Below, piece after piece: positions 36,069-45,073 of a stretch of 64,000 nucleotides of DNA (position 1 is the stretch's first letter; every line of letters begins with the position of its first letter). A model generated the notes under the pieces. It was given only the letters and a program-made list of their open reading frames with translations. It was not told the origin of the DNA and did no database searches. A program made the translations under genes and the position numbers. Origin of the DNA: Limnochorda sp. L945t (GTDB lineage Bacteria > Bacillota > Limnochordia > Limnochordales > Geochordaceae); assembly GCF_035593305.1 (NCBI RefSeq), contig NZ_CP141615.1, positions 186,001 to 250,000 of the forward strand. The letters run 5' to 3'.

Positions 36069-37735
36069 TCGGGATGGCAGGCTTGGTGCCGGCCATCGCA
36101 GGGGTGCTGGCCGCAAGCCCCTTGTTGCTCCTGTTTGCCGTCACGGGGATCGGCTACGTGGTGGGGCGCGTCCGCGTCGGCGGCTTCACCCTGGGCGTGG
36201 CGGCCATCCTGCTGGTGGGGCTCGCCTTCGGCGCCATCGACCCGCGGCTGGCGCTGCCTGGCTTCGTCTACGAGTTTGGCCTGGTCCTCTTCGTCTATAC
36301 CGTGGGCCTGGCCTCGGGGCCGGGCTTTTTCCGGTCCCTCAGGCGGCGCGGCCTGCGGGACACCGCCCTGGCGGTGGGCGTGCTGGCGCTGGCGGCCGGG
36401 ATCGCGTGGGGCCTCGGCCGGCTCTTCGGCCTGCCGGGGCCGGTCATCGCCGGGGTTTTCGCGGGCAGCCTCACCAATACGCCTGCCCTGGCCGCCGTGG
36501 TGGAGACGCTCCAGGCGCAAGGGCACCAGGCCGCCACCGCTCCCGTGGTGGGGTACAGCCTGGCGTACCCGGCGGGAGTGCTCGTGATGATCGCCTGCAT
36601 GGGCGCGTGCGCGCGGGCGTGGCGGGTCGACTTCCGGCGGGAGGCACGGGAGTTCGCCCGGGCGACAGGGGAGGGAGGCGACCGGGTCACCAACTGCGAC
36701 GTCGAGGTGACCCGGCCCGAGGTCACGGGCGTGACGGTGGCCGAGCTCATGCGCCGCCCGGAGCGGTGGGGGCGCCCGCCCTCCGTGCGGGTCATCCTCA
36801 GCCGGCTCAAGCGTGGCGGTCAGCAGATGGTGGTCACCGGGGCGACGGTCCTGCAGCTCGGCGACGTGGTCACCCTGGTCGGGCCCGAGGAGGAGCTGGA
36901 GCAGGTGGCCCCCCTGTTCGGCGTACCGAGCCGGGAGCGGCCGGAGCTCGATCGCAGCCAGATCGACTTTCGCCGGATCTTCGTCTCCAACCGGGCCGTG
37001 GCGGGCAAGCCCATCCGGGAGCTGGACCTCCGGGCCCGGTTCGGGGCCGTCATCACCCGCATCAAGCGGGGCGACGTGGATCTGGTCCCGAGCGCGTCCA
37101 CCGTGCTGGAACTGGGGGACCGGGTACGGGTCGTGGCGCCGAGGGAGCGACTCGCAGCGCTGGCCACCTTCTTCGGGGATTCCTACCGGGAGCTGTCCGA
37201 GATCGACCTTCCGAGCGTCTCGCTCGGTATCGGGCTCGGGCTCCTGCTCGGCTTGATCCCGGTGCCCTTGCCGGCAGGCGCGACCCTCCGGCTGGGGTTC
37301 GCGGGCGGGCCGCTGGTGGCCGCGCTGGTGCTCGGCACGCTGGGGCGCACGGGACCCATCGTCTGGATCCAGCCGCACAATGCCAACTTGACGCTCCGCC
37401 AAATGGGGCTGGCGTTGTTTCTCGCGGGGATCGGGACCCGGTCGGGTTACGCGCTCTTGAGCACCCTCGAGCAAGCGGGGCCGGGCGTGCTCGTGACGGC
37501 GGTGGCGGTAGCCGCCGGAGCCGCCCTTGGCACCCTGGTGGTCGCTTACCGGCTGCTGCGTATCCCCATGCCGGTGGTTACGGGGATGCTGGCGGGGCTG
37601 CAGACCCAGCCCGCGCTGCTCGCCTTCGCGACGGAGCAGGCAGGGTCGGAGATCCCGCACGTGGGCTACGCGACCGTCTACCCCACGGCGATGATCCTCA
37701 AGATGCTCCTGGCCCAGCTGCTCGTGAGCCGGTAG
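36065..37735 (+). CDS. AspT/YidE-type (AAE family) transporter with two TrkA-C domains
   Basis: A 556-residue membrane protein: five or so N-terminal helices, two RCK_C/TrkA-C domains in the middle ([15 protein letters not shown] to DVVTLVGP, then [13 protein letters not shown] to DRVRVVAP), and a second helical half. Each half carries the family's pore motif ([11 protein letters not shown] and AGLQTQPAL). AAE proteins exchange aspartate/alanine or transport dicarboxylates. GTG 36065 overlaps the pckA stop by four bases (GTGA); ATG 36074 is an alternative. Coupling to pckA suggests a C4-acid link, for example supply or export of an oxaloacetate-related acid. Confidence 0.88.
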
Positions 37736-37747
37736 CCGGCGGGGAAA

Positions 37748-37776
37748 GGGCGAGAATACGGCGCCCGGCCTCGCCC
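37748..37776. terminator. Possible bidirectional terminator
   Basis: GGGCGAG and its complement CTCGCCC form a 7-base stem with a 15-base loop, between the convergent transporter and alcohol dehydrogenase genes. There is no T-run, so support is limited. Confidence 0.35.
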
Positions 37777-39003
37777 TCAGGGGACGAGCGCGACCTTGAC
37801 GGCCCCTGACGGGCCCTTGCGTGCCGCCGCCTGGATCGCTTCCCTCCAGCTCTCCAGCGGGAAGCGGTGCGTCACCAGGCTGCCCAGATCCGCTTTGCCC
37901 TGCTCCATGAGCTCTAGGGCGTAGGCCATGGTACGGATGCGCCGCCCGCCGGGAAGCCGCTCCACGCCGTAGCAAAAGGTGCCCTGTACCTGGAGCTCTT
38001 TGAGCCAGATGGGGCTCCAGTCGACGTTGCGGGGCGTGGAGGCGAGGCCCACGAGCACGACCCGCCCGCCTGCCCGGGTGAAGCGCAGCGCGTCGTCGAT
38101 ACTCGGCCCCGTGCCCACGCACTCGAACGTGAGGTCGGCGCCGCCGACCGGCACCGGCTTGCCGATGATGGGCCGCAACAGCCGCGCGCCCAGCGCCTCC
38201 GCCAGGGCGGGGTAGAGGCGGGGGCCCCGGGCCGTCACGACCAGATCCGCGCCCAACCGGCGCGCCGCCTCGGCCTGGTGAGCATGGCGGGCCGCCACCA
38301 CGACCCGCCCGGGCGATCCGGTGGCGCGCAGCGCCGCCACGACCGCCAACCCGACCGTCCCGGCTCCTATGACCAGCACCGTCTCGCCGGACCGCGCCGG
38401 AAAGCGCAGCACCGGATGCAAGGCCACCGCAAAGGGCTCGGCCATGAGGGCCGCCTCGTCGCTCAGCGAGTCGGGGACGGGGATCAGCTGGGAGTCGTGG
38501 GCCAAGAAGTACTCGCCCCAGCTCCCGCCCGTGTCGCGGCACGTACCCGTGAGCATGCCCGGGCTCAACGCCCCGTCCGTGAAGCGCTCGCACAACTGGT
38601 AGTCGCCGCGCCGGCAGGCAGGGCAGGGTGGCTCGATGCCCCGCACCTCACAGCCCAACACCGGGTCGACGACCACCCGCTGTCCCGGAGCGGCGCCTCG
38701 GACCTCCGGCCCGGCACGCTCCACGACCCCGACGTTCTCGTGGCCGAAGGTGAAGGGAAAGGAAGCGAACGGGGACGTGGAGGGGCTCGACTCCAGGAAG
38801 ATGGTGTGCAGGTCGCTACCGCAGATCCCGCCCATGCGGGTGCGGATGAGAGCCCAGCGCGGGCCGGGCAGCTCCGGCACCGGCACGTCGACCAGGCGGG
38901 TGCTGCCGACGCCCCGGGTCGTGTAAGCGGAACGGGCCACGGCCCCGGCCAGCTTGCCCACCACGAACCGGGGGATGGTGGTGTGGAACTGGACCGCCTT
39001 CAT
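37777..39003 (-). CDS. Zinc-dependent alcohol dehydrogenase family protein
   Basis: A 408-residue medium-chain dehydrogenase. Catalytic zinc residues appear in GGICGSDLH and GHENVG, the structural-zinc cysteine cluster in PPCPACRRGDYQLC with a further Cys upstream, and the NAD(P) Rossmann loop in VLVIGAGTVGLAVVAAL. ATG 39003 is the only good start. It resembles sorbitol/threonine dehydrogenases in general, but the substrate cannot be named. It follows a small unknown gene on the same strand. Confidence 0.9.
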   Translation of the reverse strand: MKAVQFHTTIPRFVVGKLAGAVARSAYTTRGVGSTRLVDVPVPELPGPRWALIRTRMGGICGSDLHTIFLESSPSTSPFASFPFTFGHENVGVVERAGPEVRGAAPGQRVVVDPVLGCEVRGIEPPCPACRRGDYQLCERFTDGALSPGMLTGTCRDTGGSWGEYFLAHDSQLIPVPDSLSDEAALMAEPFAVALHPVLRFPARSGETVLVIGAGTVGLAVVAALRATGSPGRVVVAARHAHQAEAARRLGADLVVTARGPRLYPALAEALGARLLRPIIGKPVPVGGADLTFECVGTGPSIDDALRFTRAGGRVVLVGLASTPRNVDWSPIWLKELQVQGTFCYGVERLPGGRRIRTMAYALELMEQGKADLGSLVTHRFPLESWREAIQAAARKGPSGAVKVALVP

Positions 39004-39058
39004 GAGCCGCCCCATTTCGTCGCAGCCGGGCCGGTTCCTGCCGGGCAGCCGCGGGCGG

Positions 39059-39346
39059 TCAGTGGAGAGGGGGCGGAGCCATGCCGGCCACCCGTTCCCA
39101 GGCCTCCGCCTCCCGGAGCGCTCGGGCGGCGAGGTCGAAGCGGCCCTCCTTCTCCCAGGCGGCGGCGAGGCTTCGCCACATCCAGACCTGAGAGAGCAAG
39201 GAGGGGTGCGCGACGCGGGCCGGCTGCTGCTCTCTGGCAGGAGGGTGCCAGAGGCGCCACCACTCGGGTGGCGGCCCCGGGGGCCATCCGAGGGCCCCCG
39301 GCGGCCGGACGGGCCCGGTCTCCTCTCGTTGGCACTCGGGCGACAC
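39059..39346 (-). CDS. Small hypothetical protein
   Basis: A possible 95-residue gene. GTG 39346 has a well-placed GGGGAG 7 bases upstream, and the C-terminal half is helical (VWMWRSLAAAWEKEGRFDLA, then an REAEAWERVAG stretch), resembling a single TPR-like hairpin. It ends 56 bases before the alcohol dehydrogenase gene on the same strand. In this GC-rich DNA open frames arise by chance, so it may not be real. No family is recognised. Confidence 0.45.
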   Translation of the reverse strand: MSPECQREETGPVRPPGALGWPPGPPPEWWRLWHPPAREQQPARVAHPSLLSQVWMWRSLAAAWEKEGRFDLAARALREAEAWERVAGMAPPPLH

Positions 39347-39465
39347 GACACGACTCCCCAAACATCGAGCCGTCGGCACAACTCTAGCGATAGCATGGCC
39401 CCCGCGCCAGGGGCACCCGGCCTTGACACGTCTCCCCGGGGGCAGTGGTCCGGATGTCCTGCGGG

Positions 39466-39473
39466 TGTATAGT
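39466..39473 (+). promoter_or_regulatory. Extended -10 of the NUDIX gene
   Basis: TGTATAGT gives a strong -10 (TATAGT 39468-39473) with an upstream TG. It lies 41 bases before the chosen start, so the longer open frame from 39445 would begin upstream of the promoter. No good -35 is present. Confidence 0.4.
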
Positions 39474-39513
39474 GGAGCCAAAGTTATGCGGCGGGGCAGG
39501 TGCTGGCTACAGC

Positions 39514-39987
39514 ATGAAGGCGCCCGACAAGACGGTGGTCTGCCGGACCGTGCGCGGCGAGTTGCGGCGCTTCCCGGCACAGACCTTGCGGTTTCGCCCG
39601 GCCGCCTACGGCATTGCGCTGCAGGACGGGCAGGTCCTGGTCGCCCGGTCTCACTTCAGCGGCTACTGGGAGTTGCCGGGAGGGGCCGTGGCGCCGTGGG
39701 AGACGCTGGAGGAAGGGCTGGCCAGGGAGTACCAGGAGGAGACGGGGCTCCCCGTGGCCGTAGGGGAGTTCGTCGCGTTCGACCAGGGCTTCATCGCCTT
39801 TTTCCAGCATGCCTTCAACTCGCTGCGGTTCTACTATCTCGTCCGGCCCGAGGCCAGCCAACCCACGGCCCAGAAGGACGAGGTGGACGAGGTGCGCTGG
39901 ATCGACCTCGGCCGGCTGAGCGAAGCGACGATGGCGCCGGGGCACTACCAGGCGTTGATGCGAAGCCTCCACAAGGCCCGCGCCTGA
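39514..39987 (+). CDS. NUDIX hydrolase
   Basis: A 157-residue protein with a complete Nudix box: G-x5-E-x7-REYQEETGL, beginning at GGAVAPWETLEEG. Such enzymes cleave nucleoside diphosphates linked to other groups, often oxidised or mutagenic nucleotides; the substrate is open. ATG 39514 is chosen because it follows the promoter-like element at 39466-39473. It is transcribed toward the SRP RNA gene. Confidence 0.88.
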   Translation: MKAPDKTVVCRTVRGELRRFPAQTLRFRPAAYGIALQDGQVLVARSHFSGYWELPGGAVAPWETLEEGLAREYQEETGLPVAVGEFVAFDQGFIAFFQHAFNSLRFYYLVRPEASQPTAQKDEVDEVRWIDLGRLSEATMAPGHYQALMRSLHKARA

Positions 39988-40024
39988 ACCGCGGGCTCGA
40001 AGCCGGCGGCCGCCCAAACGGTCG

Positions 40025-40036
40025 GGTAACGTTACC
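40025..40036. repeat. 12-base palindrome GGTAACGTTACC
   Basis: A perfect palindrome lies between the NUDIX stop and the SRP RNA promoter, about 55 bases upstream of the -10. It could be a regulator site; no regulator can be named. Confidence 0.4.
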
Positions 40037-40067
40037 GCCTGCGGAGAGGATGCCCTCCTGGCAGCCT

Positions 40068-40097
40068 GTGACCCCGGCTGCCACCCCATGCTATAAT
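40068..40097 (+). promoter_or_regulatory. SRP RNA promoter
   Basis: A perfect TATAAT (40092-40097) has a weak -35, GTGACC (40068-40073), 18 bases upstream. It precedes the SRP RNA sequence by about 30 bases, which implies a processed 5' end. This is one of the few AT-rich spots in the region. Confidence 0.65.
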
Positions 40098-40127
40098 GGG
40101 ACCCGCCCTCAGGGACGGGTGGCACGT

Positions 40128-40400
40128 TTGGCCGTGCTAGACGGGGAGGTAGCGGTGCCCTGCACCCGCAATCCGCTATAGCGGGGTCGAATTCCCGTCC
40201 GCGGCGGGCTCCTGTGGGGTCCGGCCCCGGCACGTGGCGTTGACGGCCGGGTCTTGCGCAGCAGGGACTCATGAACCCCGCCAGGTCCGGAAGGAAGCAA
40301 CGGTAAGTGAGCCGCCCTGGGTGCCGCAAGGGTGCCTGGCCCGAGCCGTCGACCGGGGTATCGCCCGGAGGAGCGCCGTCAACGACGGGTGCACGGCCTT
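40128..40400 (+). ncRNA. ffs: Signal recognition particle RNA, large Bacillus type (6S/scRNA)
   Basis: The 5' part (GTGCTAGACGGGGAGGTAGC) and the Alu-domain loops match the ~270-base SRP RNA of Bacillus. The SRP-binding apical loop of helix 8 is seen at CAGGTCCGGAAGGAAGCA (40282-40299). The ends pair: GCCGTGC (40131-40137) with GCACGGC (40391-40397). It sits directly before dnaX, as scr does in Bacillus. It forms the RNA core of the particle with Ffh and, through its Alu domain, with an HBsu-like protein. Confidence 0.93.
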
Positions 40401-40410
40401 CTTGGTAGGG

Positions 40411-40447
40411 AAAGGGCCCGGGCCGCTCCTGACGACCCGGGCCCTTT
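40411..40447 (+). terminator. Terminator of the SRP RNA gene
   Basis: AAAGGGCCCGGG (40411-40422) and its exact complement (40436-40447) form a perfect 12-base stem with a 13-base loop. The A-rich 5' arm gives the closing U-rich 3' end. It separates the RNA gene from dnaX, whose start is 20 bases further on. Confidence 0.8.
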
Positions 40448-40466
40448 CGCTCGCGGGGAGACGAGC

Positions 40467-42566
40467 GTGCATCGAACTCTTTATCGCAAGTGGCGACCCC
40501 AGCGTTTCGCCGACGTCATCGGCCAGGAACACGTGGTCCAGACCCTCACCCGCGCCCTGGCGCGGGGCCGTGTGGCCCACGCGTACCTCTTCGCGGGCCC
40601 GCGCGGCACGGGCAAGACGACGGTGGCCCGGCTGCTCGCCAAAGGTCTCAACTGCGACCGGGGGCCCACTCCCGAGCCGTGCAACGAATGCCCGTCGTGT
40701 GTCGCGATCACGGAGGGCAGCTCGCTCGACGTGATGGAGATCGACGGCGCCTCCAACCGCGGCATCGACGAGATCCGGGAGCTGCGGGAGCGTATCCGCT
40801 ACGCGCCGGCGCGGGCTCGCTACAAGGTCTACATCATCGACGAAGTCCACATGCTCACCAACGAGGCGTTCAACGCCCTGCTCAAGATGCTGGAGGAGCC
40901 GCCCTCGCACGTCGTCTTCATCTTCGCCACCACCGATCCGCAACGGGTGCTTCCCACCATCCTCTCCCGCTGCCAGCGCTTCGATTTCCGCAGGCTCTCG
41001 GTGGAGGAGCTCGCCGGGCACCTGGCGGCGGTCGCCAAAAGGGAGGGGGTCCCGGCCGAGCCGGCGGCCCTCCAGCTCATTGCCCGCCACGCCGACGGCG
41101 GAGCCCGGGATGCCCTCTCGATGCTGGAGCAGTGCATGGCCTACCGGCCCGAGGGGCTCGACGTGCAGACGGTGGCCGACGTGCTGGGCCTGGTAGGTCC
41201 CGAGGCGCTGGCCGACCTCGCGGCCGCCTACGTCGAGGGCCGGGCCTCCGATGCCCTGGCGATCCTGGATAGGCTGGTCAGCGAGAAGGGACTCGATAGT
41301 CGCCTCGTGGCGCGGGACCTGCTTGCTTACCTGCGGGAGGTGGCCACGGCCCGCATGATGGGAGGCGGCGGGGAGCGGGCCGGCTCGCCGGCCTTCCCTC
41401 GGGTGGGTGACCTGGCGAAGGCGGTCGCCGTCGAGCGGCTCGTAGCGGCCATGGACGCACTGCTGGCGGCGGAGCCCCAGATGCGCTGGGCGCCCGATCC
41501 CCGCATCGCCCTCGAGCTCGCGGTGATGCGCCTGGCCGCGCCGGGCGAACGGCCGGCCGCATCACCGCCCGCGGCCGGGCCCGTTTCGCCGCCGGCAGCG
41601 GTGCCGGTAGCCCGGGGCCGCGCCGCTTCCGCGCCGCGGCCCAAAGAGCCCCTGGAGCGGCAGGCGCCTGAAGAAGGCGCCCGCAAGGCCGAATCCCACC
41701 GCTCGTCCAGGGCGGCTGTTCATCGAGAGCGTCCCGCCCTGGTCATCGACGAGGTCCAGCGGCGCTGGAACGAGGTGCTGGCGGCGCTACGCAACCAGCA
41801 ACGGCCGGCTGCGGCTCGGGTGGGGGCGCTGCTCAGGGAAGGCCGGCCCGTGCGGGTCGACGGCGACGAGATCACCGTGGGGTTTCCGCCGGGTCGCGCG
41901 TTCCACCGCAGCGCCGTCGAGGGCGACGCCAGGGCGCGGGAGGCCGTGGAGAAGGTTCTGGGGCGGCTGTTCGGCCGCCCCGTCACCCTCCGGACCGAGA
42001 TTCTCGACGGCGTGGCGGAGGAGGAGCCGGCCGGCGAGCCGCCGGCCGGCGAATCTGCCGGGGCGGCGCCGGTGCAGGCTGCGCCCCATGTCCCGGCAGG
42101 TCAGCCCACGGTTGCGAGCGGCGCCCCCGCTCCGCAGTCGCAGGGAGCGAGCCCTCGCCCGGCGACCGTCCCGTTCTCGGCGGTCCCGCCGCCCCCTCCC
42201 CTCGCACCCCCTCCGCCCCCTCCGCCCGGCCCGCCGGCCTCCGGCGCCGGACCGCCCGGTGAGGCCGAGGGAGACGAGGCTCCCGTACCGAAGCCTTCCG
42301 GGGCGTCCCCGGGAAGGGGTCGCTCCGCCGCCAGCCGGGAGCGGCGGGCGCCGGGCAAGCCGCATCAGGCCGCCGGCGCATCGGAGCCGTTCGACGAGGC
42401 TACACTGGCGGCAGTGCTGCAGATCCTGGGCGCCCGTATCATCAAGGAGTTCGAGGAGCCGCCGGGAGAGGCGGCCGCGGCGGCCGGGGCAGACGAGGGC
42501 GGCGAGCAGGCGGCCGGGCACGGGAGGCCCCACTCGCCCGGCGAGGCCCGCCAGGAAGGAGCGTGA
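40467..42566 (+). CDS. dnaX: DNA polymerase III subunits gamma/tau
   Basis: The clamp-loader ATPase subunit of 699 residues. Walker A GPRGTGKTT at residues 44-52, a zinc module with Cys 63, 72, 75 and 78, Walker B IIDEVHML, and an SRC arginine-finger motif (LSRCQRF). A C-terminal tau-like part follows a very Pro/Ala/Gly-rich linker with runs of proline. GTG 40467 has GGGGAG 6 bases upstream. It heads the dnaX-ybaB-recR-yaaL operon, as in Bacillus. No A-rich slippery site is present, so a separate gamma product by frameshifting is unlikely. Confidence 0.96.
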   Translation: MHRTLYRKWRPQRFADVIGQEHVVQTLTRALARGRVAHAYLFAGPRGTGKTTVARLLAKGLNCDRGPTPEPCNECPSCVAITEGSSLDVMEIDGASNRGIDEIRELRERIRYAPARARYKVYIIDEVHMLTNEAFNALLKMLEEPPSHVVFIFATTDPQRVLPTILSRCQRFDFRRLSVEELAGHLAAVAKREGVPAEPAALQLIARHADGGARDALSMLEQCMAYRPEGLDVQTVADVLGLVGPEALADLAAAYVEGRASDALAILDRLVSEKGLDSRLVARDLLAYLREVATARMMGGGGERAGSPAFPRVGDLAKAVAVERLVAAMDALLAAEPQMRWAPDPRIALELAVMRLAAPGERPAASPPAAGPVSPPAAVPVARGRAASAPRPKEPLERQAPEEGARKAESHRSSRAAVHRERPALVIDEVQRRWNEVLAALRNQQRPAAARVGALLREGRPVRVDGDEITVGFPPGRAFHRSAVEGDARAREAVEKVLGRLFGRPVTLRTEILDGVAEEEPAGEPPAGESAGAAPVQAAPHVPAGQPTVASGAPAPQSQGASPRPATVPFSAVPPPPPLAPPPPPPPGPPASGAGPPGEAEGDEAPVPKPSGASPGRGRSAASRERRAPGKPHQAAGASEPFDEATLAAVLQILGARIIKEFEEPPGEAAAAAGADEGGEQAAGHGRPHSPGEARQEGA

Positions 42567-42572
42567 GCGAGC

Positions 42573-42917
42573 ATGCCCCAGGGTTTCGGAGGCCCGTTCA
42601 ACGTGGCCAAGGCGATGAAGCAGATGCAGAAGCTGCAGCAAGAGCTGCAGAAGCTCCAGGAGGAACTGGCCGAGCGCACGGTCGAAGCCTCCTCAGGGGG
42701 AGGCGCCGTGACGGCCGTCGTGGACGGCAGCGGGCGGTTGCGCTCGGTACGCATCGATCCGGCCGCCGCGGACCCTTCTGACCTGGAGATGCTGCAGGAC
42801 CTGGTGGTGGCGGCGGTCAACGAGGCGCTGCGCCAGTCCAAGGCGATGACGGAGCAGGCCATGGCACGACTGTACGCCGACCTCGGATTGCCCGGCGTGC
42901 CGGGACTGACGGGATAG
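42573..42917 (+). CDS. ybaB: YbaB/EbfC family nucleoid-associated protein
   Basis: A 114-residue DNA-binding protein: a Gln/Lys-rich N-terminal coiled coil ([18 protein letters not shown]), then the [18 protein letters not shown] strand region and a C-terminal helix. It is the conserved gene between dnaX and recR, 6 bases behind dnaX, and is thought to help nucleoid organisation. AAGGAG lies 12 bases upstream of the ATG. Confidence 0.95.
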   Translation: MPQGFGGPFNVAKAMKQMQKLQQELQKLQEELAERTVEASSGGGAVTAVVDGSGRLRSVRIDPAAADPSDLEMLQDLVVAAVNEALRQSKAMTEQAMARLYADLGLPGVPGLTG

Positions 42918-42927
42918 CGCGCCCGGC

Positions 42928-43527
42928 ATGGAGTACGCACGACCCATCGCCCGGCTCGTGGACGAGCTGACGCGCCTGCCCGGCATCGGCCCGAAGACGG
43001 CGCAGCGGCTCGCGTACTTCATCGTGCGGATGAGCAGCGAGCAGGCTCACCGGCTGGCCGACGCCATCGTCCAGGCCCGGGAGAACACCCGCCAGTGTTC
43101 CGTCTGCTTCAATTTCACCGACGTCGACCCGTGCCGCTTGTGCCAGCCCAACTCGGGCCGCGACCGGGCCGTCCTCTGCGTGGTGGAGGAGCCCAAGGAC
43201 GTGGTGGCCATGGAACGCACCCGCGCCTTCAAGGGGCTTTACCATGTCCTGCACGGGGCGATTTCGCCCATGGAAGGCATCGGCCCCGAGTCCCTGCGCA
43301 TCAAGGAGCTCCTGGCCCGCTTGCAGGGAGGCCAGGTGCGAGAAGTCGTCCTGGCCACCGACCCCAACGTCGAGGGGGAGGCGACCGCCATGTACCTGGC
43401 CCGCCTGCTCAAGCCGCTCGGGGTCAAGGTGACCCGTATGGCCCACGGTATGCCGGTCGGAGGGGACCTCGAGTATCTCGACGAGCTGACGCTCGCGCGC
43501 GCCCTGGAGGGGCGCCGGGAGCTCTGA
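42928..43527 (+). CDS. recR: Recombination protein RecR
   Basis: A 199-residue RecFOR-pathway protein that helps load RecA on gaps. Visible are the N-terminal helix-hairpin-helix ([16 protein letters not shown]), the four-Cys zinc finger [16 protein letters not shown], and the Toprim domain ([29 protein letters not shown]). It sits 10 bases after ybaB in the standard operon order. Confidence 0.97.
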   Translation: MEYARPIARLVDELTRLPGIGPKTAQRLAYFIVRMSSEQAHRLADAIVQARENTRQCSVCFNFTDVDPCRLCQPNSGRDRAVLCVVEEPKDVVAMERTRAFKGLYHVLHGAISPMEGIGPESLRIKELLARLQGGQVREVVLATDPNVEGEATAMYLARLLKPLGVKVTRMAHGMPVGGDLEYLDELTLARALEGRREL

Positions 43528-43625
43528 GCTCGGAAGGTCACCCGTCCTTCCTCTGCTCCTGCCAGGCTCCGTGCTTTTCCGTGAAGCGGGCACGGCATAG
43601 ACAGGCCCCGGGGGCATAGAGTGTA

Positions 43626-43656
43626 CCGCCGGGCGCGCCGGGGGCACGCCCGGCGG
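43626..43656 (+). terminator. Strong hairpin after recR
   Basis: CCGCCGGGCG (43626-43635) pairs with its exact complement (43647-43656) over an 11-base loop. It lies in the 164-base gap between recR and the YaaL-type gene. There is no T-run, so it may attenuate rather than end transcription, or protect the upstream mRNA end. Confidence 0.45.
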
Positions 43657-43691
43657 TCGCTCACCACTCGGCAACCGGGGTGGTCCATCGG

Positions 43692-43958
43692 ATGGCACAC
43701 GTGGAGAACTGGCGCCCGCCCGTGCCCGACGACCTGGTCGCCATGATCGACAAGGCACGCCGGGACTGGCTCGCCGCCCGAAACGAGTTCGACGCGGTGA
43801 CCGACCCCGACCTCATCGACCATGCCATCTACGCCATGCATGCGGCGGAGCGCCGCTACGTCTACCTCATGCGGATGGCGGCACGCCTGCGGGGAGGTCG
43901 CCGCGGCGAGCCGGACGGTCCGGACCCTGCGTCGACCGAGAGCCCGCCTCAGCCGTAG
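43692..43958 (+). CDS. yaaL: YaaL-family protein (DUF2508)
   Basis: An 88-residue helical protein with the family pattern of a conserved DWLAARNEFDAVTDPDLIDHA stretch (two pieces: DWLAARNEFDAVTD and PDLIDHAIYAM). It occupies the yaaL position directly after recR, as in Bacillus. ATG 43692 is chosen, with GGGGTGG 8 bases upstream; GTG 43680 is an alternative. Function unknown. Its last 10 bases overlap the convergent ubiA-type gene. Confidence 0.8.
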   Translation: MAHVENWRPPVPDDLVAMIDKARRDWLAARNEFDAVTDPDLIDHAIYAMHAAERRYVYLMRMAARLRGGRRGEPDGPDPASTESPPQP

Positions 43959-44836
43959 AAGTGAACGTCCAGGACCGTCGCGGCGAGGATGACCAGGCTC
44001 ACGGATCCCCCGGGACTCCACGCACGCCGCGGCCGGGAAACGTGGGGCAGGGACAGGGTCAAACGGGCATGCTGCCAGGCGAGGAGGAGCGCGCTGAGAG
44101 CCACGCCCCCGAAGTACCAGCCGGCCCGGCCCGTTGCCCATCCGGCCATCACCCACGCAAGTACGGCGGCGGCGTGCGCCCACCGGGCCACGGCCACGGC
44201 GCCACGAGGGCCCGGGTGCCGGGGCAGCCACGGAGTCCCCTGCTCTCGGTCGCCTGCGTCGTCCGGCGGCGCGTGGAGAAGATCGAGGCCCGAGACCCAG
44301 AGACCGGCCGCCAGGCCCAGCAGCCACGTGGGCCCCTCGACGGCCGCGCGGATCGCTACCCACCCGCCGGCAGGCCCGGTCGCCTGCGCCAGCCCCAGGA
44401 AGGCGCGGTACGCCCACGTCCAGCGCCGGGTATGCGGCACCACGACGAACGCGAGCACGGGGATCGGAGAAAGCCACAACGCGAGCGCGTTGAGCTGGCC
44501 CGCCGCAACGAGGAGCAGGAGCGTACCCGACAGCGCGACCAGCAAGGCCCGGCCCGAGTCCACCGGGCGAGGGGAGGCAGTGGACCCGCCCGCTGAGCGC
44601 CGCTCGACCCGGTCGACGTCAGCGTCCACGACCCGGTTGATGGCCGTGGCAGCGGCGCAGGCACCGGCAGCGGCCAGGGTGAGCCAGAGCAGCTGCCGGG
44701 CCGGCGGGACGGCGCCGGCCGCCAGGATGGCGGCGGCGTAGACGAGGGGAACGGCGAGCGCTGCAGGCTTGCGCGGCAAGGGTAACCGGGCGGCCGGCTG
44801 CGGCGGGGCGGCGGAGGGTGGCGTAACGGCGTGCAT
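43949..44836 (-). CDS. UbiA-family prenyltransferase
   Basis: A 295-residue membrane protein with about eight helices. The first metal/diphosphate motif is NRVVDADVDRVE and the second is DLLHAPPDDAGDREQG, fitting the two Asp-rich motifs of UbiA proteins that join a prenyl chain to an aromatic acceptor. The start is ATG 44836, after GGGAG; the frame is open further upstream. It may serve menaquinone-type quinone or another prenylated lipid. It stands in the place where bofA is found in Bacillus, on the opposite strand, which suggests insertion. Confidence 0.82.
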   Translation of the reverse strand: MHAVTPPSAAPPQPAARLPLPRKPAALAVPLVYAAAILAAGAVPPARQLLWLTLAAAGACAAATAINRVVDADVDRVERRSAGGSTASPRPVDSGRALLVALSGTLLLLVAAGQLNALALWLSPIPVLAFVVVPHTRRWTWAYRAFLGLAQATGPAGGWVAIRAAVEGPTWLLGLAAGLWVSGLDLLHAPPDDAGDREQGTPWLPRHPGPRGAVAVARWAHAAAVLAWVMAGWATGRAGWYFGGVALSALLLAWQHARLTLSLPHVSRPRRAWSPGGSVSLVILAATVLDVHFYG

Positions 44837-45018
44837 GCTCGCTCTGGCTCCCATCCGATCCGGGGTCGGTGACGGGATACGCTCTGCACCGGCCGCCATG
44901 GTACCTACCCGGGCGGGACGTGTCAACGAAGGGGGGCGGGCCATGACGGCGTTGCCGGGGCTTCCCGGCCCGGTGCCCGGCTTTACAGGAGTTCAATGGA
45001 GCCGTAACGGGGCACGGC

Positions 45019-45047
45019 TTTACCCGGGGGCGTGCGGCTGGTAAAGT
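45019..45047 (+). promoter_or_regulatory. Promoter of the yaaO-type decarboxylase gene
   Basis: TTTACC (45019-45024) and TAAAGT (45042-45047) are 17 bases apart, some 27 bases before the TTG start. The rest of 44837-45018 shows no gene; a repeated CGGCTTTAC appears near 44980 and 45014. Confidence 0.45.
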
Positions 45048-45073
45048 GAAGGCGTGGAGGCGATGCGCCGAGT

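Noticed and set aside
39423-39473. TTGACA at 39423 as -35 for the NUDIX TATAGT
   Set aside because: The two hexamers are 39 bases apart, far more than the 16-18 needed.
41027-41045. Possible programmed frameshift site in dnaX (CAAAAGG)
   Set aside because: It lies in the ATPase domain, has only four A residues, and no stop-adjacent stem-loop fits the known gamma/tau arrangement.
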